Source: Clostridium sp. BJN0013
GTDB lineage: Bacteria > Bacillota > Clostridia > Clostridiales > Clostridiaceae
Direction of reading: 5' to 3'
Assembly (NCBI RefSeq): GCF_040939125.1
Contig: NZ_CP162495.1
Coordinates: 1 to 64,000, forward strand
Length of the DNA: 64,000 bases
Shown here piece by piece: positions 41,979 to 50,341 of this stretch (the stretch's first letter is position 1; every line of letters starts with the position of its first letter). A program made the translations under genes and the position numbers. A model generated the notes under the pieces. It was given only the letters and a program-made list of their open reading frames with translations, was not told the origin of the DNA and did no database searches.

Positions 41979-42939
41979 AAATTGTAACCCAATCTCTGCT
42001 TCTACCAGGACCTTTTTTATTAATAGATTTGGTGTATATTTGATTATCTCCATATGAAAAGTCTTTTCCGTAGAAAAAATTGGAATTAACTATTTTAGCA
42101 CACATGTCAAAAACTGAAACAATATAAGTATTTTTTATCCTGTCTTTTTTACCCTTTTGTACATAATAAAAATTATCAGTTGTATATTTTATTTTTGGCA
42201 GAATGCCATATTGAAGTTTTGAAAAGTCCATTTCTGTATCTGTAAATTTATTAACACCGTAGTCAGAATATATTAGTTTGTCCATTAAGTTTTTATATTC
42301 GGGGAGATTTAAAGCTTTATTAAATATACTAAATTCATATCTTTTATACGATTTTTCTTCACCTGCTTCTAAGGTACTTAAATTTTGGGGAAATGATGTA
42401 GATGAAATGATTATTTTGTTTATGTTATCATGATATTGTTCCAATTGGTGTAATACTTGATTTAATGCTACGTATTTTAAAGAAGCTGATTCCATATCTT
42501 GAACAAAAATTAAATCTAATATTATATCAATTTTTAAATTTGTTTCTTTTTTAAATATGTTTTTAAAAAATTCGGTATAGCTTAAAGAATCAAGAGGTTC
42601 AGGAATTGCTAATCTTATACATATTTCATCAAATTGGTCTTCTATAGAAGAAATGCTATTAAATAAATCATCAATATAAAATATAGGAATTATGTGCAGT
42701 GGTTTATTTCTTGAAGTTAATTTTTTATAAAAGTTAATATCTGTTTCCTCATAATGAGAAGTATCAATAAAAGCGTGCTCTAAGCCTGTTTCTTGTATTT
42801 GACTTAGCAAACTATTTGCATCTATTGCATCTACTAATTCAATTACAGGGAAAATTTTTTCAATCTGTTCTTTGCTCAACTTTTTGATAGAATCTTTTTC
42901 ACCTGGCTTCCATTTTAATATAGGAACATATTTAATCAT
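41926..42939 (-). CDS. Beta family protein (PF14350-type)
   Basis: A 337-residue protein of the T4 beta-like family: YVPILKWKPGEKDSIKKLSK at the N-terminus, VIELVDAIDA, and a C-terminus with GPGRSRDWVTISTAHHIAVI. The function is unknown, and relatives occur in mobile islands beside sce7725/sce7726 proteins. It is the only leftward gene between the early and late blocks and overlaps the sce7726 gene convergently by 53 bp. RBS GGAGGG upstream. Confidence 0.75.
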   Translation of the reverse strand: MIKYVPILKWKPGEKDSIKKLSKEQIEKIFPVIELVDAIDANSLLSQIQETGLEHAFIDTSHYEETDINFYKKLTSRNKPLHIIPIFYIDDLFNSISSIEDQFDEICIRLAIPEPLDSLSYTEFFKNIFKKETNLKIDIILDLIFVQDMESASLKYVALNQVLHQLEQYHDNINKIIISSTSFPQNLSTLEAGEEKSYKRYEFSIFNKALNLPEYKNLMDKLIYSDYGVNKFTDTEMDFSKLQYGILPKIKYTTDNFYYVQKGKKDRIKNTYIVSVFDMCAKIVNSNFFYGKDFSYGDNQIYTKSINKKGPGRSRDWVTISTAHHIAVILKQLSNYI

Positions 42940-43054
42940 TTTTATCCCTCCTGTTTTTAATAAATATTATTAAACCAACTTTAAAGTATAAAATTTATTT
43001 ATTTTAATAGTAGATTAAAATGTAAAATTATGCAATAGACAGCAAAAAAATCGT

Positions 43055-43130
43055 GAGACAAAAATGAGACAGATTTGAGACAAAAATAGGACAAAGTTGG
43101 GACAAAATTCATCTAAAAGTGTTATATACT
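43055..43130 (+). promoter_or_regulatory. Five 11-bp direct repeats and candidate late promoter
   Basis: GAGACA, GAGACA, GAGACA, AGGACA and GGGACA begin at 43055, 43066, 43077, 43088 and 43099: an exact 11-bp period. The last repeat overlaps the -35 position of a promoter with TATACT at 43125-43130. No good -35 hexamer is present, as expected for an activated promoter. Confidence 0.65.
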
Positions 43131-43298
43131 ATATATAGTCGATTATGGTTAAAATGAAAAATTGCAAACTGCATTGCAATAACTCATATACAAACTCTCC
43201 CTTAAAATAAACCTCTAGCCCCGAGGTTAAATGGGGCTGCCAATACGGGAAACCGTAAATAAAAATTATACTATATATGTGTGTATATCAGAAGGTAG

Positions 43299-43324
43299 GC
43301 ACTGTTAAATCAGTGCTTATTTTG
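43299..43324 (+). terminator. Terminator-like hairpin 1 in the late leader
   Basis: GCACTG-TTAAAT-CAGTGC followed by TTATTTTG. It has the same layout as the second hairpin at 43537 and as hairpins inside the late operon. Confidence 0.55.
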
Positions 43325-43536
43325 TATATTGTTTACAAATAGTTATTACATAGGACATTAGATTGTAACAAATACCATATATAATAAATATTATAACAGA
43401 TTATAAATTAGTTCCCTACCATATGAAGATTTAACCCGGTGTCTGTGGTTGCAGGACACATTAAACTCAAATGCAACCGCCAGAAGTTCGTATACTACAT
43501 AATAGTCTCCTTTAAAAATAATGTTATTAAAAGCAG

Positions 43537-43564
43537 GCACCTGTCATCTAGGGTGCTTATTTTG
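43537..43564 (+). terminator. Terminator-like hairpin 2 in the late leader
   Basis: GCACC (43537-43541) and GGTGC (43552-43556) form the stem; TTATTTTG follows. It is flanked by AGGCAC and TTGTAC, like hairpin 1, so the two look duplicated. Confidence 0.5.
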
Positions 43565-43659
43565 TACATAATTGAATAATATGGGTTTATTACCAGTGGA
43601 TTAATATTTATATGATTTCACTCATTCTTTATACTAATTAAAAAAAGGAGTGAATTAGT

Positions 43660-43833
43660 ATGTCTGAGATAGATAATATTCTATCACAAATAGAGTCTTT
43701 AAAAAGAAATCTTGACAATCTAATCACGCAGAAAGATAGTTTATTGGATCCAGAAATAATTATTGCAAGTCAAATGCTAGATTCAATGTTAAATAAATAT
43801 AGTAAAATAATTAAAGAGAAAATGGATAAATAA
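43660..43833 (+). CDS. Spo0E-like aspartyl-phosphate phosphatase
   Basis: A 57-residue Spo0E family protein: NILSQIESLKRNLDNLITQK then DSLLDPEIIIASQMLDSMLN, with the family core SQ-x-LD (here SQMLD) and a two-helix hairpin shape. Spo0E proteins remove the phosphate from Spo0A~P and delay sporulation. This copy is carried by the prophage, directly before the late genes. RBS AAAAGGAG. Confidence 0.85.
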   Translation: MSEIDNILSQIESLKRNLDNLITQKDSLLDPEIIIASQMLDSMLNKYSKIIKEKMDK

Positions 43834-43849
43834 AAAACAGGTGAGAGGT

Positions 43850-44023
43850 ATGAAGATAAGAGAAACCTTGAAAGAAAAGCTTGACCAAGATAAAAAATTA
43901 AATAAAGATAAACTAAGGAGAGGCGAATACCTCTCCTTTTATGATATAGAAAAATTAATGAGGCATGATTGCTACAGGAGGGTCAAGGGTGCTGTTAGGA
44001 GGGTAAGGTGGAATGGTATATAA
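43850..44023 (+). CDS. Hypothetical basic protein, 57 aa
   Basis: Not recognised. Very rich in Lys and Arg (RVKGAVRRVRWNGI at the C-terminus). ATG at 43850 follows GAGAGG. It overlaps the next gene by 11 bp. Confidence 0.55.
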   Translation: MKIRETLKEKLDQDKKLNKDKLRRGEYLSFYDIEKLMRHDCYRRVKGAVRRVRWNGI

Positions 44024-44198
44024 TCCATCAATTCATGAATGCCCAAAGGATTGTGAAACCTGTGGAAAGACACCAGAAGATAAAGAAAGCTGTAAAGATG
44101 AGTTTATAAAATACTGTGGGGAATGCCCTAATAGGGAATGGAAAAGGGTATTTGTCTGTAGGTGTAAGAATACTATTTGTAAGTATGGTTTTGAATAG
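44013..44198 (+). CDS. Cysteine-rich small protein, 61 aa
   Basis: Ten cysteines in 61 residues (HECPKDCETCGKTPEDKESC, then YCGECPNREW and CRCKNTICKYG) suggest two zinc sites. No family recognised. Coupled to the preceding gene. Confidence 0.6.
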   Translation: MVYNPSIHECPKDCETCGKTPEDKESCKDEFIKYCGECPNREWKRVFVCRCKNTICKYGFE

Positions 44199-44307
44199 AA
44201 GGTGAGGTGAGAAAGATAATAAAAAATTTCCATTAAGTTCATATATTATAAATAGTTACAATATATTATAAGTTTATAGTATATAAATTTAAGAAGGGGG
44301 ATTTATA

Positions 44308-44424
44308 TTGAAAAAAGTAGCTATGAAAATAATATGGGTTATTATAGCCACCGCATTGGTACTTCCTTTTATATTAACACTAATAATTAGTTATCCCAAA
44401 ATTATACATAATATGATGAAATAA
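44308..44424 (+). CDS. Small membrane peptide, 38 aa
   Basis: A TTG start after GAAGGGGG, then one long hydrophobic helix (IIWVIIATALVLPFILTLII). It lies just upstream of terminase. Function unknown. Confidence 0.5.
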   Translation: MKKVAMKIIWVIIATALVLPFILTLIISYPKIIHNMMK

Positions 44425-44487
44425 AAAATATATTAACTGAAGTTTCATCCAAAACAAAACGAATAGGCAGGTGGTGACAATGTAACT

Positions 44488-45033
44488 ATGGCTAAAACAA
44501 AATGGGATACCGTAAAAGATAAATTGATATTGGTTGAAGGTTGGGCTAGGGATGGGCTCACTGAGGGACAAATAGCAAAGAATTTGGGCATAAGTGAGAG
44601 CACATTAAATGGATATAAGAAAAAGTATCCGGAGTTTTTACAGTCCTTAAAAAAGGGAAAAGAGGTAATTGACTTTGAAGTGGAAAATGCACTTTTAAAA
44701 AGGGCATTGGGCTATGAATATACAGAAGTTACCAGAGAAAGAATGATAAGAAAAGACGAAAAAGGGAAGGTACTTACTGATATACATGGCTTCCCAACAT
44801 ATGATATGGTGGTTACTAAAACGGTTAAAAAGGAAGTTACACCGGATACCACGGCGCAAATATTCTGGCTCAAGAACAGGAAGCCTGAAGAATGGAGAAA
44901 TAAGAGAGATGTTGAGCATAGTGGGGAGGTAACACAAAATATTAATAATAAAACGGATTTATCTAACTTAAGTGACGAGGAGTTGAACACACTTGAAAAA
45001 ATCATTGGTAAGTCAACTTCCAACACTGAATGA
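44488..45033 (+). CDS. terS: Terminase small subunit
   Basis: 181 residues. The N-terminal helix-turn-helix (DGLTEGQIAKNLGISESTLN) recognises the packaging site; the C-terminal part (IFWLKNRKPEEWRNKRDVEH) is typical of TerS. It overlaps terL by 41 bp. The RBS is weak (GGTGGTGA). Confidence 0.9.
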   Translation: MAKTKWDTVKDKLILVEGWARDGLTEGQIAKNLGISESTLNGYKKKYPEFLQSLKKGKEVIDFEVENALLKRALGYEYTEVTRERMIRKDEKGKVLTDIHGFPTYDMVVTKTVKKEVTPDTTAQIFWLKNRKPEEWRNKRDVEHSGEVTQNINNKTDLSNLSDEELNTLEKIIGKSTSNTE

Positions 45034-46429
45034 AATAAGAATAGAAAAAGCTAAAAGACATCTGATTGATTTTACGCATTGGACTTTTCCTCAATACATA
45101 GTTAATGATCATCATAGAAGATATGCTAGTGCTCTTGATAAATTTGCAAAAGGTGAAATAAAAAATCTGATGGTATTTATGCCACCACAGCATGGCAAAA
45201 GTGAATTGTGTAGCAGAAGACTTCCAGCTAAACTTTTAGGAGACAACCCTAATTTAAGAATAGCTCTGGCATCTTATAATCATAATTTTGCAAGCAAATT
45301 CAATAGAGATGTTCAGAGAATTGTTGACAGTCAAGAATATAAGCTGTTATATCCCAAAACAAGAATTCCGTCTAAGGGTTTAAAAACTAATGGTACATGG
45401 CTTAGAAATTCAGAAGAATTTGAAGTTATAGATCATAGGGGCAGTTTTATTACTGTAGGTGTAGGTGGAGGTTTAACAGGTAGACCAGTAGATATAGGAA
45501 TCATAGATGACCCTTATAAAGATCCTGCTGATGCATGGAGTCCCACAGTAAGACAAAATGTACAAGATTGGTATGACACAGTATTTAAAACTCGTTTGCA
45601 TAATGATAGCCAACAACTTATAACCCTTACCAGATGGCACCAAGATGATTTAGCAGGAACGTTATTGAAAAGAGAATCAGAAGAATGGGATGTAGTTATT
45701 TTCCCAGCTATTAAGATAGGGCCTCCAACAGAAGAGGATCCAAGACAAGAAGGAGAAGCTTTATGGAAAAACAAACATAGCCTTAAAAAATTACTTTCTG
45801 TTAAAAAGCAAAACCCTTATATATTTGAATCCATGTATCAGCAAAATCCTAAGCCAGCAGAAGGGTTATTATTCCCTATAGAAAGCTTACACAAATTTAC
45901 TATGGAAGACATTAAAAATAAACCTAGTGATGGAGTTATAGCAGGTATAGATTTGGCAGACAAGGGAGAAGATTTTTATTGTATGTTGGTTGCTTTAATT
46001 ATAGAAGGCAAGATATATATTGTAGATTGTGTATTTACTCAACAACCAGTAGAAAAGACAGAACCTCTTACAATATCCTTGTTGAAGCAATATGATGTTT
46101 TTAAATGTAGGATAGAAAGTAATGGGGCCGGTGAAATGTATTGCAGAAGCTTAAAAACAAAATGCCTAGAGGAAGGAGCTGTTACTTCTTTTGATCCGGT
46201 ATTTACAACGACCAATAAAGAGACGAGAATTTTATTATCAAGTGGGCAGATTAAAGAACATTTATACTTTAGGTCTGATTACGAATATGGGAGCCAATAC
46301 GAAAAGTTTATGGACAACTTAACTAATTATACTATTCAGGGCAAAAACGAACACGATGATGCACCAGATGCAGCAGCTATGATTATAGATTTAATAATGA
46401 AGAGTGGACTTAAATTTTTATTGGAGTAA
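44993..46429 (+). CDS. terL: Terminase large subunit
   Basis: The packaging ATPase and nuclease, 478 residues. Walker A-like PPQHGKSE (64-71), Walker B DIGIIDDPY, and the nuclease residues in IAGIDLADKGEDFYCMLVAL and HDDAPDAAAM. The TTG start lies inside terS. It pumps DNA into the prohead through the downstream portal. Confidence 0.95.
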   Translation: MKKSLVSQLPTLNEIRIEKAKRHLIDFTHWTFPQYIVNDHHRRYASALDKFAKGEIKNLMVFMPPQHGKSELCSRRLPAKLLGDNPNLRIALASYNHNFASKFNRDVQRIVDSQEYKLLYPKTRIPSKGLKTNGTWLRNSEEFEVIDHRGSFITVGVGGGLTGRPVDIGIIDDPYKDPADAWSPTVRQNVQDWYDTVFKTRLHNDSQQLITLTRWHQDDLAGTLLKRESEEWDVVIFPAIKIGPPTEEDPRQEGEALWKNKHSLKKLLSVKKQNPYIFESMYQQNPKPAEGLLFPIESLHKFTMEDIKNKPSDGVIAGIDLADKGEDFYCMLVALIIEGKIYIVDCVFTQQPVEKTEPLTISLLKQYDVFKCRIESNGAGEMYCRSLKTKCLEEGAVTSFDPVFTTTNKETRILLSSGQIKEHLYFRSDYEYGSQYEKFMDNLTNYTIQGKNEHDDAPDAAAMIIDLIMKSGLKFLLE

Positions 46430-46437
46430 TGTTAAGT

Positions 46438-46460
46438 AGAGTTTATATAACTCTTTTTTA
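46438..46460 (+). terminator. Hairpin between terL and portal
   Basis: AGAGTT-TATAT-AACTCT followed by TTTTTTATTTTG, directly before the portal RBS. No new promoter is visible downstream, so read-through or antitermination must be common. Confidence 0.6.
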
Positions 46461-46483
46461 TTTTGCACGAAAGGAGGTTGAAT

Positions 46484-48040
46484 ATGAACAGCAGAAGACA
46501 TAGAAAAAGAAAAAAATATAATATAGATGCTAAACCTAAAACAAATAATATAAAGCCTCCTAAGGGACTTGTTACAGATTCATTTTCAAATGTACTTGCC
46601 AGATTGGGCTATGGAACACCAAACCTGTTAGAAGGTACAGAATATCCTCTCACAAGGATTACACAGGATTATGGGCTTATGAATAGCTTGTATAGATCCA
46701 ATTGGATAATAAGAAAGATTATAGATACTATCCCGGATGATATGTGTAAGAATTGGATACAGGTAACTACAGAACTTGAACCGGACCAAATAAGGCAATT
46801 ACAAAAACTAGAGAGAAGAACCAAGTTAAAAGCCAAGATACTTGAAGGGCTTAAATGGGGGAGGCTTTATGGTGGTGCCGGTGGTTTGATAATAATAGAT
46901 GGACATGAGAATATACTAGACCAGCCACTAGAATATGATGATATAATGCCAGATAGCTTCAAGGGACTATTTATAACAGATAGATGGAGTGGCATAACAC
47001 CAAGTCAGAATATAGTTGAAGATATAAACAGTCCTGATTTTGGAACACCTGAATTTTATAATGTAGTTGCAGATGGAGGGAAAATAATAAGAGTACATCA
47101 TAGCAGGGTTGTAAAATTCATAGGTAGAAAACTTCCGTATTGGGAGGAACTTGCAGAGCAGTATTGGGGAGCCAGTGAGGTTGAAATCGTGTTTGATGAA
47201 CTTAAAAAGAGAGATAATACTAGCTGGAATATTGCTCAATTGATATTTTTAGCAGATTTAAGGGTATTAAAATTAGATGGAGTAAGGGAAATGCTTAGTA
47301 TAGGAAATGATAAAGCCGCACAAAGAGCGTGGAAAGCTATAGAAGCACAGAATATGCTAATGAGCAATATGGGATTACAAATACTGAATTCAGGTGAAGA
47401 ATTAGAAAGACACCCATATTCTTTTAGTGGATTGAATGACATATATCAATCTTTTATGTTAGATGTAGCTGGAGCCTGTGAAATACCTGTAACACGATTA
47501 TTTGGGCGTTCTCCTGCTGGCATGGATGCAACCGGTGAAAGCGATATGCTAAATTACTACGACACTATAGAAGAAAAACAAGAATCTACATTGAGGCCAG
47601 TATTAGATCAATTATTGCCTGTATTATGCATGAGTGAATTTGGAGCTATGCCGGATGATTTGGATTATGACTTTAACCCTGTTCGAACACCGGATGGAAA
47701 TGAATTGGCAGATTTATCTAGTAAAAATACTGCTGTTGTAATAAGTGCTTATACAAACGGATTAGTAAGTCAGAAAACAGCATTAAGAGAGCTTAAACAG
47801 CAAAGTAATGTAACTGGCCTGTTTAGCAATATATCTGATGAGGAAATAGAAAAAGCAGATGATTCGACTGTTGATGAAGGAGAATTGGAAGGATTGAATA
47901 ATTATGGTAGCGAAAACAGCTCAGGACCTTTGGAAGCCGAAAAGATTAATAGAGAAGAGATATCAAAGAACATTAAAACGGGCAATGAAGATTCTTCAAC
48001 AAAATTTAAATGGTTTAAGAAATCCAAGAGAAATACTTAG
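46484..48040 (+). CDS. Portal protein (DUF1073 family)
   Basis: 518 residues. The DUF1073 portal core includes YGLMNSLYRSNWIIRKIIDT, KWGRLYGGAGGLIIIDGHE and the clip/stem region DVAGACEIPVTRLFGRSPAG. It forms the dodecameric ring for DNA entry. Databases sometimes label this family anti-CBASS Acb1-like, but nothing here shows that enzyme domain. ATG at 46484 follows AAAGGAGG. It overlaps the next gene by 137 bp. Confidence 0.9.
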   Translation: MNSRRHRKRKKYNIDAKPKTNNIKPPKGLVTDSFSNVLARLGYGTPNLLEGTEYPLTRITQDYGLMNSLYRSNWIIRKIIDTIPDDMCKNWIQVTTELEPDQIRQLQKLERRTKLKAKILEGLKWGRLYGGAGGLIIIDGHENILDQPLEYDDIMPDSFKGLFITDRWSGITPSQNIVEDINSPDFGTPEFYNVVADGGKIIRVHHSRVVKFIGRKLPYWEELAEQYWGASEVEIVFDELKKRDNTSWNIAQLIFLADLRVLKLDGVREMLSIGNDKAAQRAWKAIEAQNMLMSNMGLQILNSGEELERHPYSFSGLNDIYQSFMLDVAGACEIPVTRLFGRSPAGMDATGESDMLNYYDTIEEKQESTLRPVLDQLLPVLCMSEFGAMPDDLDYDFNPVRTPDGNELADLSSKNTAVVISAYTNGLVSQKTALRELKQQSNVTGLFSNISDEEIEKADDSTVDEGELEGLNNYGSENSSGPLEAEKINREEISKNIKTGNEDSSTKFKWFKKSKRNT

Positions 48041-48746
48041 AGAAATTAAAAAGTTCTCCAATAGCCATGAATTCAAGAAATTCGCAGAAGCAGAAGCCTT
48101 AAAAATGGTTACTCATGTATTTGCAGATGCAGGCCGTACATGGAGACAGGCAGCAGCCAAAAATGGCAAAGGTAGTGAGATATACAAAGCTCTAAAGAAA
48201 GAGTTACAAGGACCAATAGGAGGGGCTATAAGTGCACAAGTAGAACAAAACGCTACTTTGATTAGAACATTACCTCAAGGCGTGGCAAGAGAAGTTACAC
48301 AACATATTGCAGAGGAAACATTTAAAAGTAGGAGGCCAGAGGATTTAACAGAAGAAATTAAGGAATTGTTTAGTTATAAGGCTCAAATAAGAGCTCAAAC
48401 TATTGCACGTACTGAAACAGCCAAGGCAAATACAGCTTTAACTCATGCTAGAAGCAAACAACTTGGCTTGAATTGGTATATATGGAGAACTGCCGAAGAT
48501 GTAAGGGTTAGAAGTGCACATGCTTTAATGGATGATGTTATATGTTCCTGGGATAATCCTCCAAACCCTGAATTACTTAATCATGAGAAAAGAAATTATG
48601 GGAATTATAATCCAGGAGAGATATTTAACTGTAGATGTTTTCCAGCACCCATAGTAAATATAGACTTTGAAAAATTCCCTCACAAAGTATGCTACCAAGA
48701 AAAGATAATTACAATGACTAAGAAACAATTTTTAGAGATTATGTAA
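47904..48746 (+). CDS. Minor head (head morphogenesis) protein
   Basis: 280 residues, of the SPP1 gp7/Mu gpF type. The core is IRAQTIARTETAKANTALTH followed by WIWR-like TAEDVRVRSAHALMDD and the CxC motif region GEIFNCRCFPAPIV. It joins portal and capsid during assembly. ATG at 47904 follows AAGGA. A later start at 47985 would shorten the overlap with the portal gene but has no good RBS. Confidence 0.88.
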   Translation: MVAKTAQDLWKPKRLIEKRYQRTLKRAMKILQQNLNGLRNPREILREIKKFSNSHEFKKFAEAEALKMVTHVFADAGRTWRQAAAKNGKGSEIYKALKKELQGPIGGAISAQVEQNATLIRTLPQGVAREVTQHIAEETFKSRRPEDLTEEIKELFSYKAQIRAQTIARTETAKANTALTHARSKQLGLNWYIWRTAEDVRVRSAHALMDDVICSWDNPPNPELLNHEKRNYGNYNPGEIFNCRCFPAPIVNIDFEKFPHKVCYQEKIITMTKKQFLEIM

Positions 48747-48759
48747 GGAGGAATGATGT

Positions 48760-48954
48760 ATGCATAGAGTATGTTTTTGCGGTTGCTGTAGCGATAAAGG
48801 TGACGAATATATGTGCGAAGGAACATGTTCCAATTATACTTTAAAATCCTATGGTTACAAATTAAAAAAAGGTGAATGTGAAAAACCATATTTTAAAACA
48901 ACAAATAAAAATGATCTAAAAGATAGTATATTAAATAGTACCAAAGTTAAATAA
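48760..48954 (+). CDS. Cysteine-rich small protein, 64 aa
   Basis: RVCFCGCCSDKGDEYMCEGT with more cysteines to residue 40 suggests a zinc-binding knuckle. No family recognised. RBS AAGGAGG. Found among the head genes but probably not structural. Confidence 0.55.
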   Translation: MHRVCFCGCCSDKGDEYMCEGTCSNYTLKSYGYKLKKGECEKPYFKTTNKNDLKDSILNSTKVK

Positions 48955-48971
48955 GCCTTAGAGGGCTTTTT
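48953..48971 (+). terminator. Hairpin before the protease/scaffold gene
   Basis: AAGCC-TTAGAG-GGCTT with a T-run and the trailer TTTATTTTGC, then the RBS GAAAGGTGG. Same layout as at 46438. Confidence 0.5.
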
Positions 48972-48996
48972 ATTTTGCCTGAAAGGTGGTGATTAA

Positions 48997-50340
48997 TTGA
49001 AAGCGTATTTCGGAGTACCAATTTCACCTAATATTACAGAAACACCGGATGGGTTTTATATATGCAAGAATGTTCCCATAGCCCGTACTGGTTGGTATGA
49101 ATATACGGATGAAGAGCTAGGTCTAGATGATAGAGACAAAATCTATAAAGTATATAGAAGTCCAGAAGAAGTTTTTAAACCTGCAGCAATAGCAAGCTTT
49201 AATGGTAAAGTTGTTACAAATGAGCATCCCTCAGAATGGGTAACACCAGACAATGCCAAAATCTATATGAAAGGAACAAGCCAGAATATAAGGCAATCCA
49301 AAGATGAACCCGATTTATTACTGGCAGATTTAATTATTTATGATGCAGATTTAATAAAAGCAATACAAGAAGGTAAAAGAGAAGTATCTTGTGGATATGA
49401 CTGTAATTACGTAGACAACGGAGACAATACATATTCACAAACAGATATATGCGGTAACCATATAGCAGTTGTAGAAGCTGGTAGAGCAGGGAACCGTGTA
49501 GCAATAAAAGATTCAAAAAATAAAATTGAGGAAGGAGAAAAAAAGATGTCAAGTAAAATAAAACTACCAACCAAAAAGCACTCAAGAGTTACTGACATGT
49601 TAGCAGCTATAGGATTGAAGCATTTTGCTACAGATGCAGATGCAGAGGAGGTTCTGGACGCTGTAGATGCCATGGCAGAAGAAAAGAAGTGCAATGATGA
49701 GGAACCGCCTGTAGAAGAAAAGAAGGAGGAAGTAAAGGACCAGAGCCCAGAACTTGAATCCAAAATTGATAAAATATGTGGTTTGATTTGCCAGCAACTT
49801 GGTATAAAACCGCAGGAAGATGAAGCTCCTACAGGAATAGAGGCAAAGCTTGAAAAGTTAAATGATTCCATAAAAGCTTTGGCAGAAAAGAAAGGTGAAA
49901 CCGAAGAAGATCCTGAAAAAGCCATTGATGAAGTTATCTCTAAATTGGAAGGTTCCAAGCAAGAAGATGAAGACCTCCCAAATGAAGAAGAAATAACAAT
50001 TGAGCCGGAAGAAATAACAGATGAAGAACCAAAAGAAGAAGAAAAATCACCTGCAAAAGATGATTTCTATAAAGCTCAATTTTTAAAGCAGATGAAGCCT
50101 ATAGTAGCTCAGATACAGGACAAGGCAGCTAAAAAGAAAGCTTGTGATGCACTTATTAATACAGTAAGGATGAAAGCACCACAAGATAAGAATAATTCTT
50201 ATGCATCTATAGTTAAAGGCAGAAAGAAAAAAGCAGCAGACAAGCAGAAAATGAGTGATGCAGAATATCAGGAAAAAGTAGCGAACTTAGGAATGGAAAT
50301 AGCTAAAAAGTTCAATCCACATTATAAGGAGGTAAAATAA
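48997..50340 (+). CDS. DUF2213 capsid maturation protease with scaffold domain
   Basis: 447 residues. The N-terminal DUF2213 protease domain (about 1-180) includes NGKVVTNEHPSEWVTPDN, SCGYDCNYVDNG and GNHIAVVEAGRAG (candidate Ser/His catalytic residues). A scaffold part rich in Glu and Lys (about 185-375) and a basic C-terminal helix (about 376-447) follow. The protease cleaves the scaffold during prohead maturation. The TTG start follows GAAAGGTGG. Confidence 0.85.
   Translation: MKAYFGVPISPNITETPDGFYICKNVPIARTGWYEYTDEELGLDDRDKIYKVYRSPEEVFKPAAIASFNGKVVTNEHPSEWVTPDNAKIYMKGTSQNIRQSKDEPDLLLADLIIYDADLIKAIQEGKREVSCGYDCNYVDNGDNTYSQTDICGNHIAVVEAGRAGNRVAIKDSKNKIEEGEKKMSSKIKLPTKKHSRVTDMLAAIGLKHFATDADAEEVLDAVDAMAEEKKCNDEEPPVEEKKEEVKDQSPELESKIDKICGLICQQLGIKPQEDEAPTGIEAKLEKLNDSIKALAEKKGETEEDPEKAIDEVISKLEGSKQEDEDLPNEEEITIEPEEITDEEPKEEEKSPAKDDFYKAQFLKQMKPIVAQIQDKAAKKKACDALINTVRMKAPQDKNNSYASIVKGRKKKAADKQKMSDAEYQEKVANLGMEIAKKFNPHYKEVK
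49546..50340 (+). CDS. Possible nested scaffold protein from an internal start
   Basis: An in-frame ATG at 49546 stands 8 nt after GAGGAAGGAG, exactly at the protease-scaffold junction. It would yield a 264-residue scaffold alone, like lambda C and Nu3. The frame is the same as the full gene. Confidence 0.5.
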   Translation: MSSKIKLPTKKHSRVTDMLAAIGLKHFATDADAEEVLDAVDAMAEEKKCNDEEPPVEEKKEEVKDQSPELESKIDKICGLICQQLGIKPQEDEAPTGIEAKLEKLNDSIKALAEKKGETEEDPEKAIDEVISKLEGSKQEDEDLPNEEEITIEPEEITDEEPKEEEKSPAKDDFYKAQFLKQMKPIVAQIQDKAAKKKACDALINTVRMKAPQDKNNSYASIVKGRKKKAADKQKMSDAEYQEKVANLGMEIAKKFNPHYKEVK

Positions 50341-50341
50341 T

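Larger units (their letters stand above)
43131..43600 (+). ncRNA. Candidate structured leader RNA of the late operon
   Basis: ACCTC (43211-43215) pairs with GAGGT (43223-43227), and AGCCCC (43217-43222) pairs with GGGGCT (43233-43238). The order S1-S2-S1'-S2' makes an H-type pseudoknot. A GAAA tetraloop hairpin ACGG-GAAA-CCGT follows (43245-43256). GGTTGCA / TGCAACC pair further on, and two terminator-like hairpins are included. I assign no known RNA family. Confidence 0.45.
42940..43659 (+). other. 720-bp gene-free late control region
   Basis: No convincing gene on either strand. It holds the 11-bp repeat array and promoter (43055-43130), a pseudoknot and GNRA hairpin (43211-43256), two similar terminator-like hairpins (43299-43324 and 43537-43564), and a further inverted repeat around 43451-43488. 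It separates early from late genes. Confidence 0.75.

Noticed and set aside
46484-48040. Anti-CBASS Acb1 function for the DUF1073 protein
   Set aside because: Only portal features are visible; no separate phosphodiesterase domain with paired H-x-T motifs is evident.
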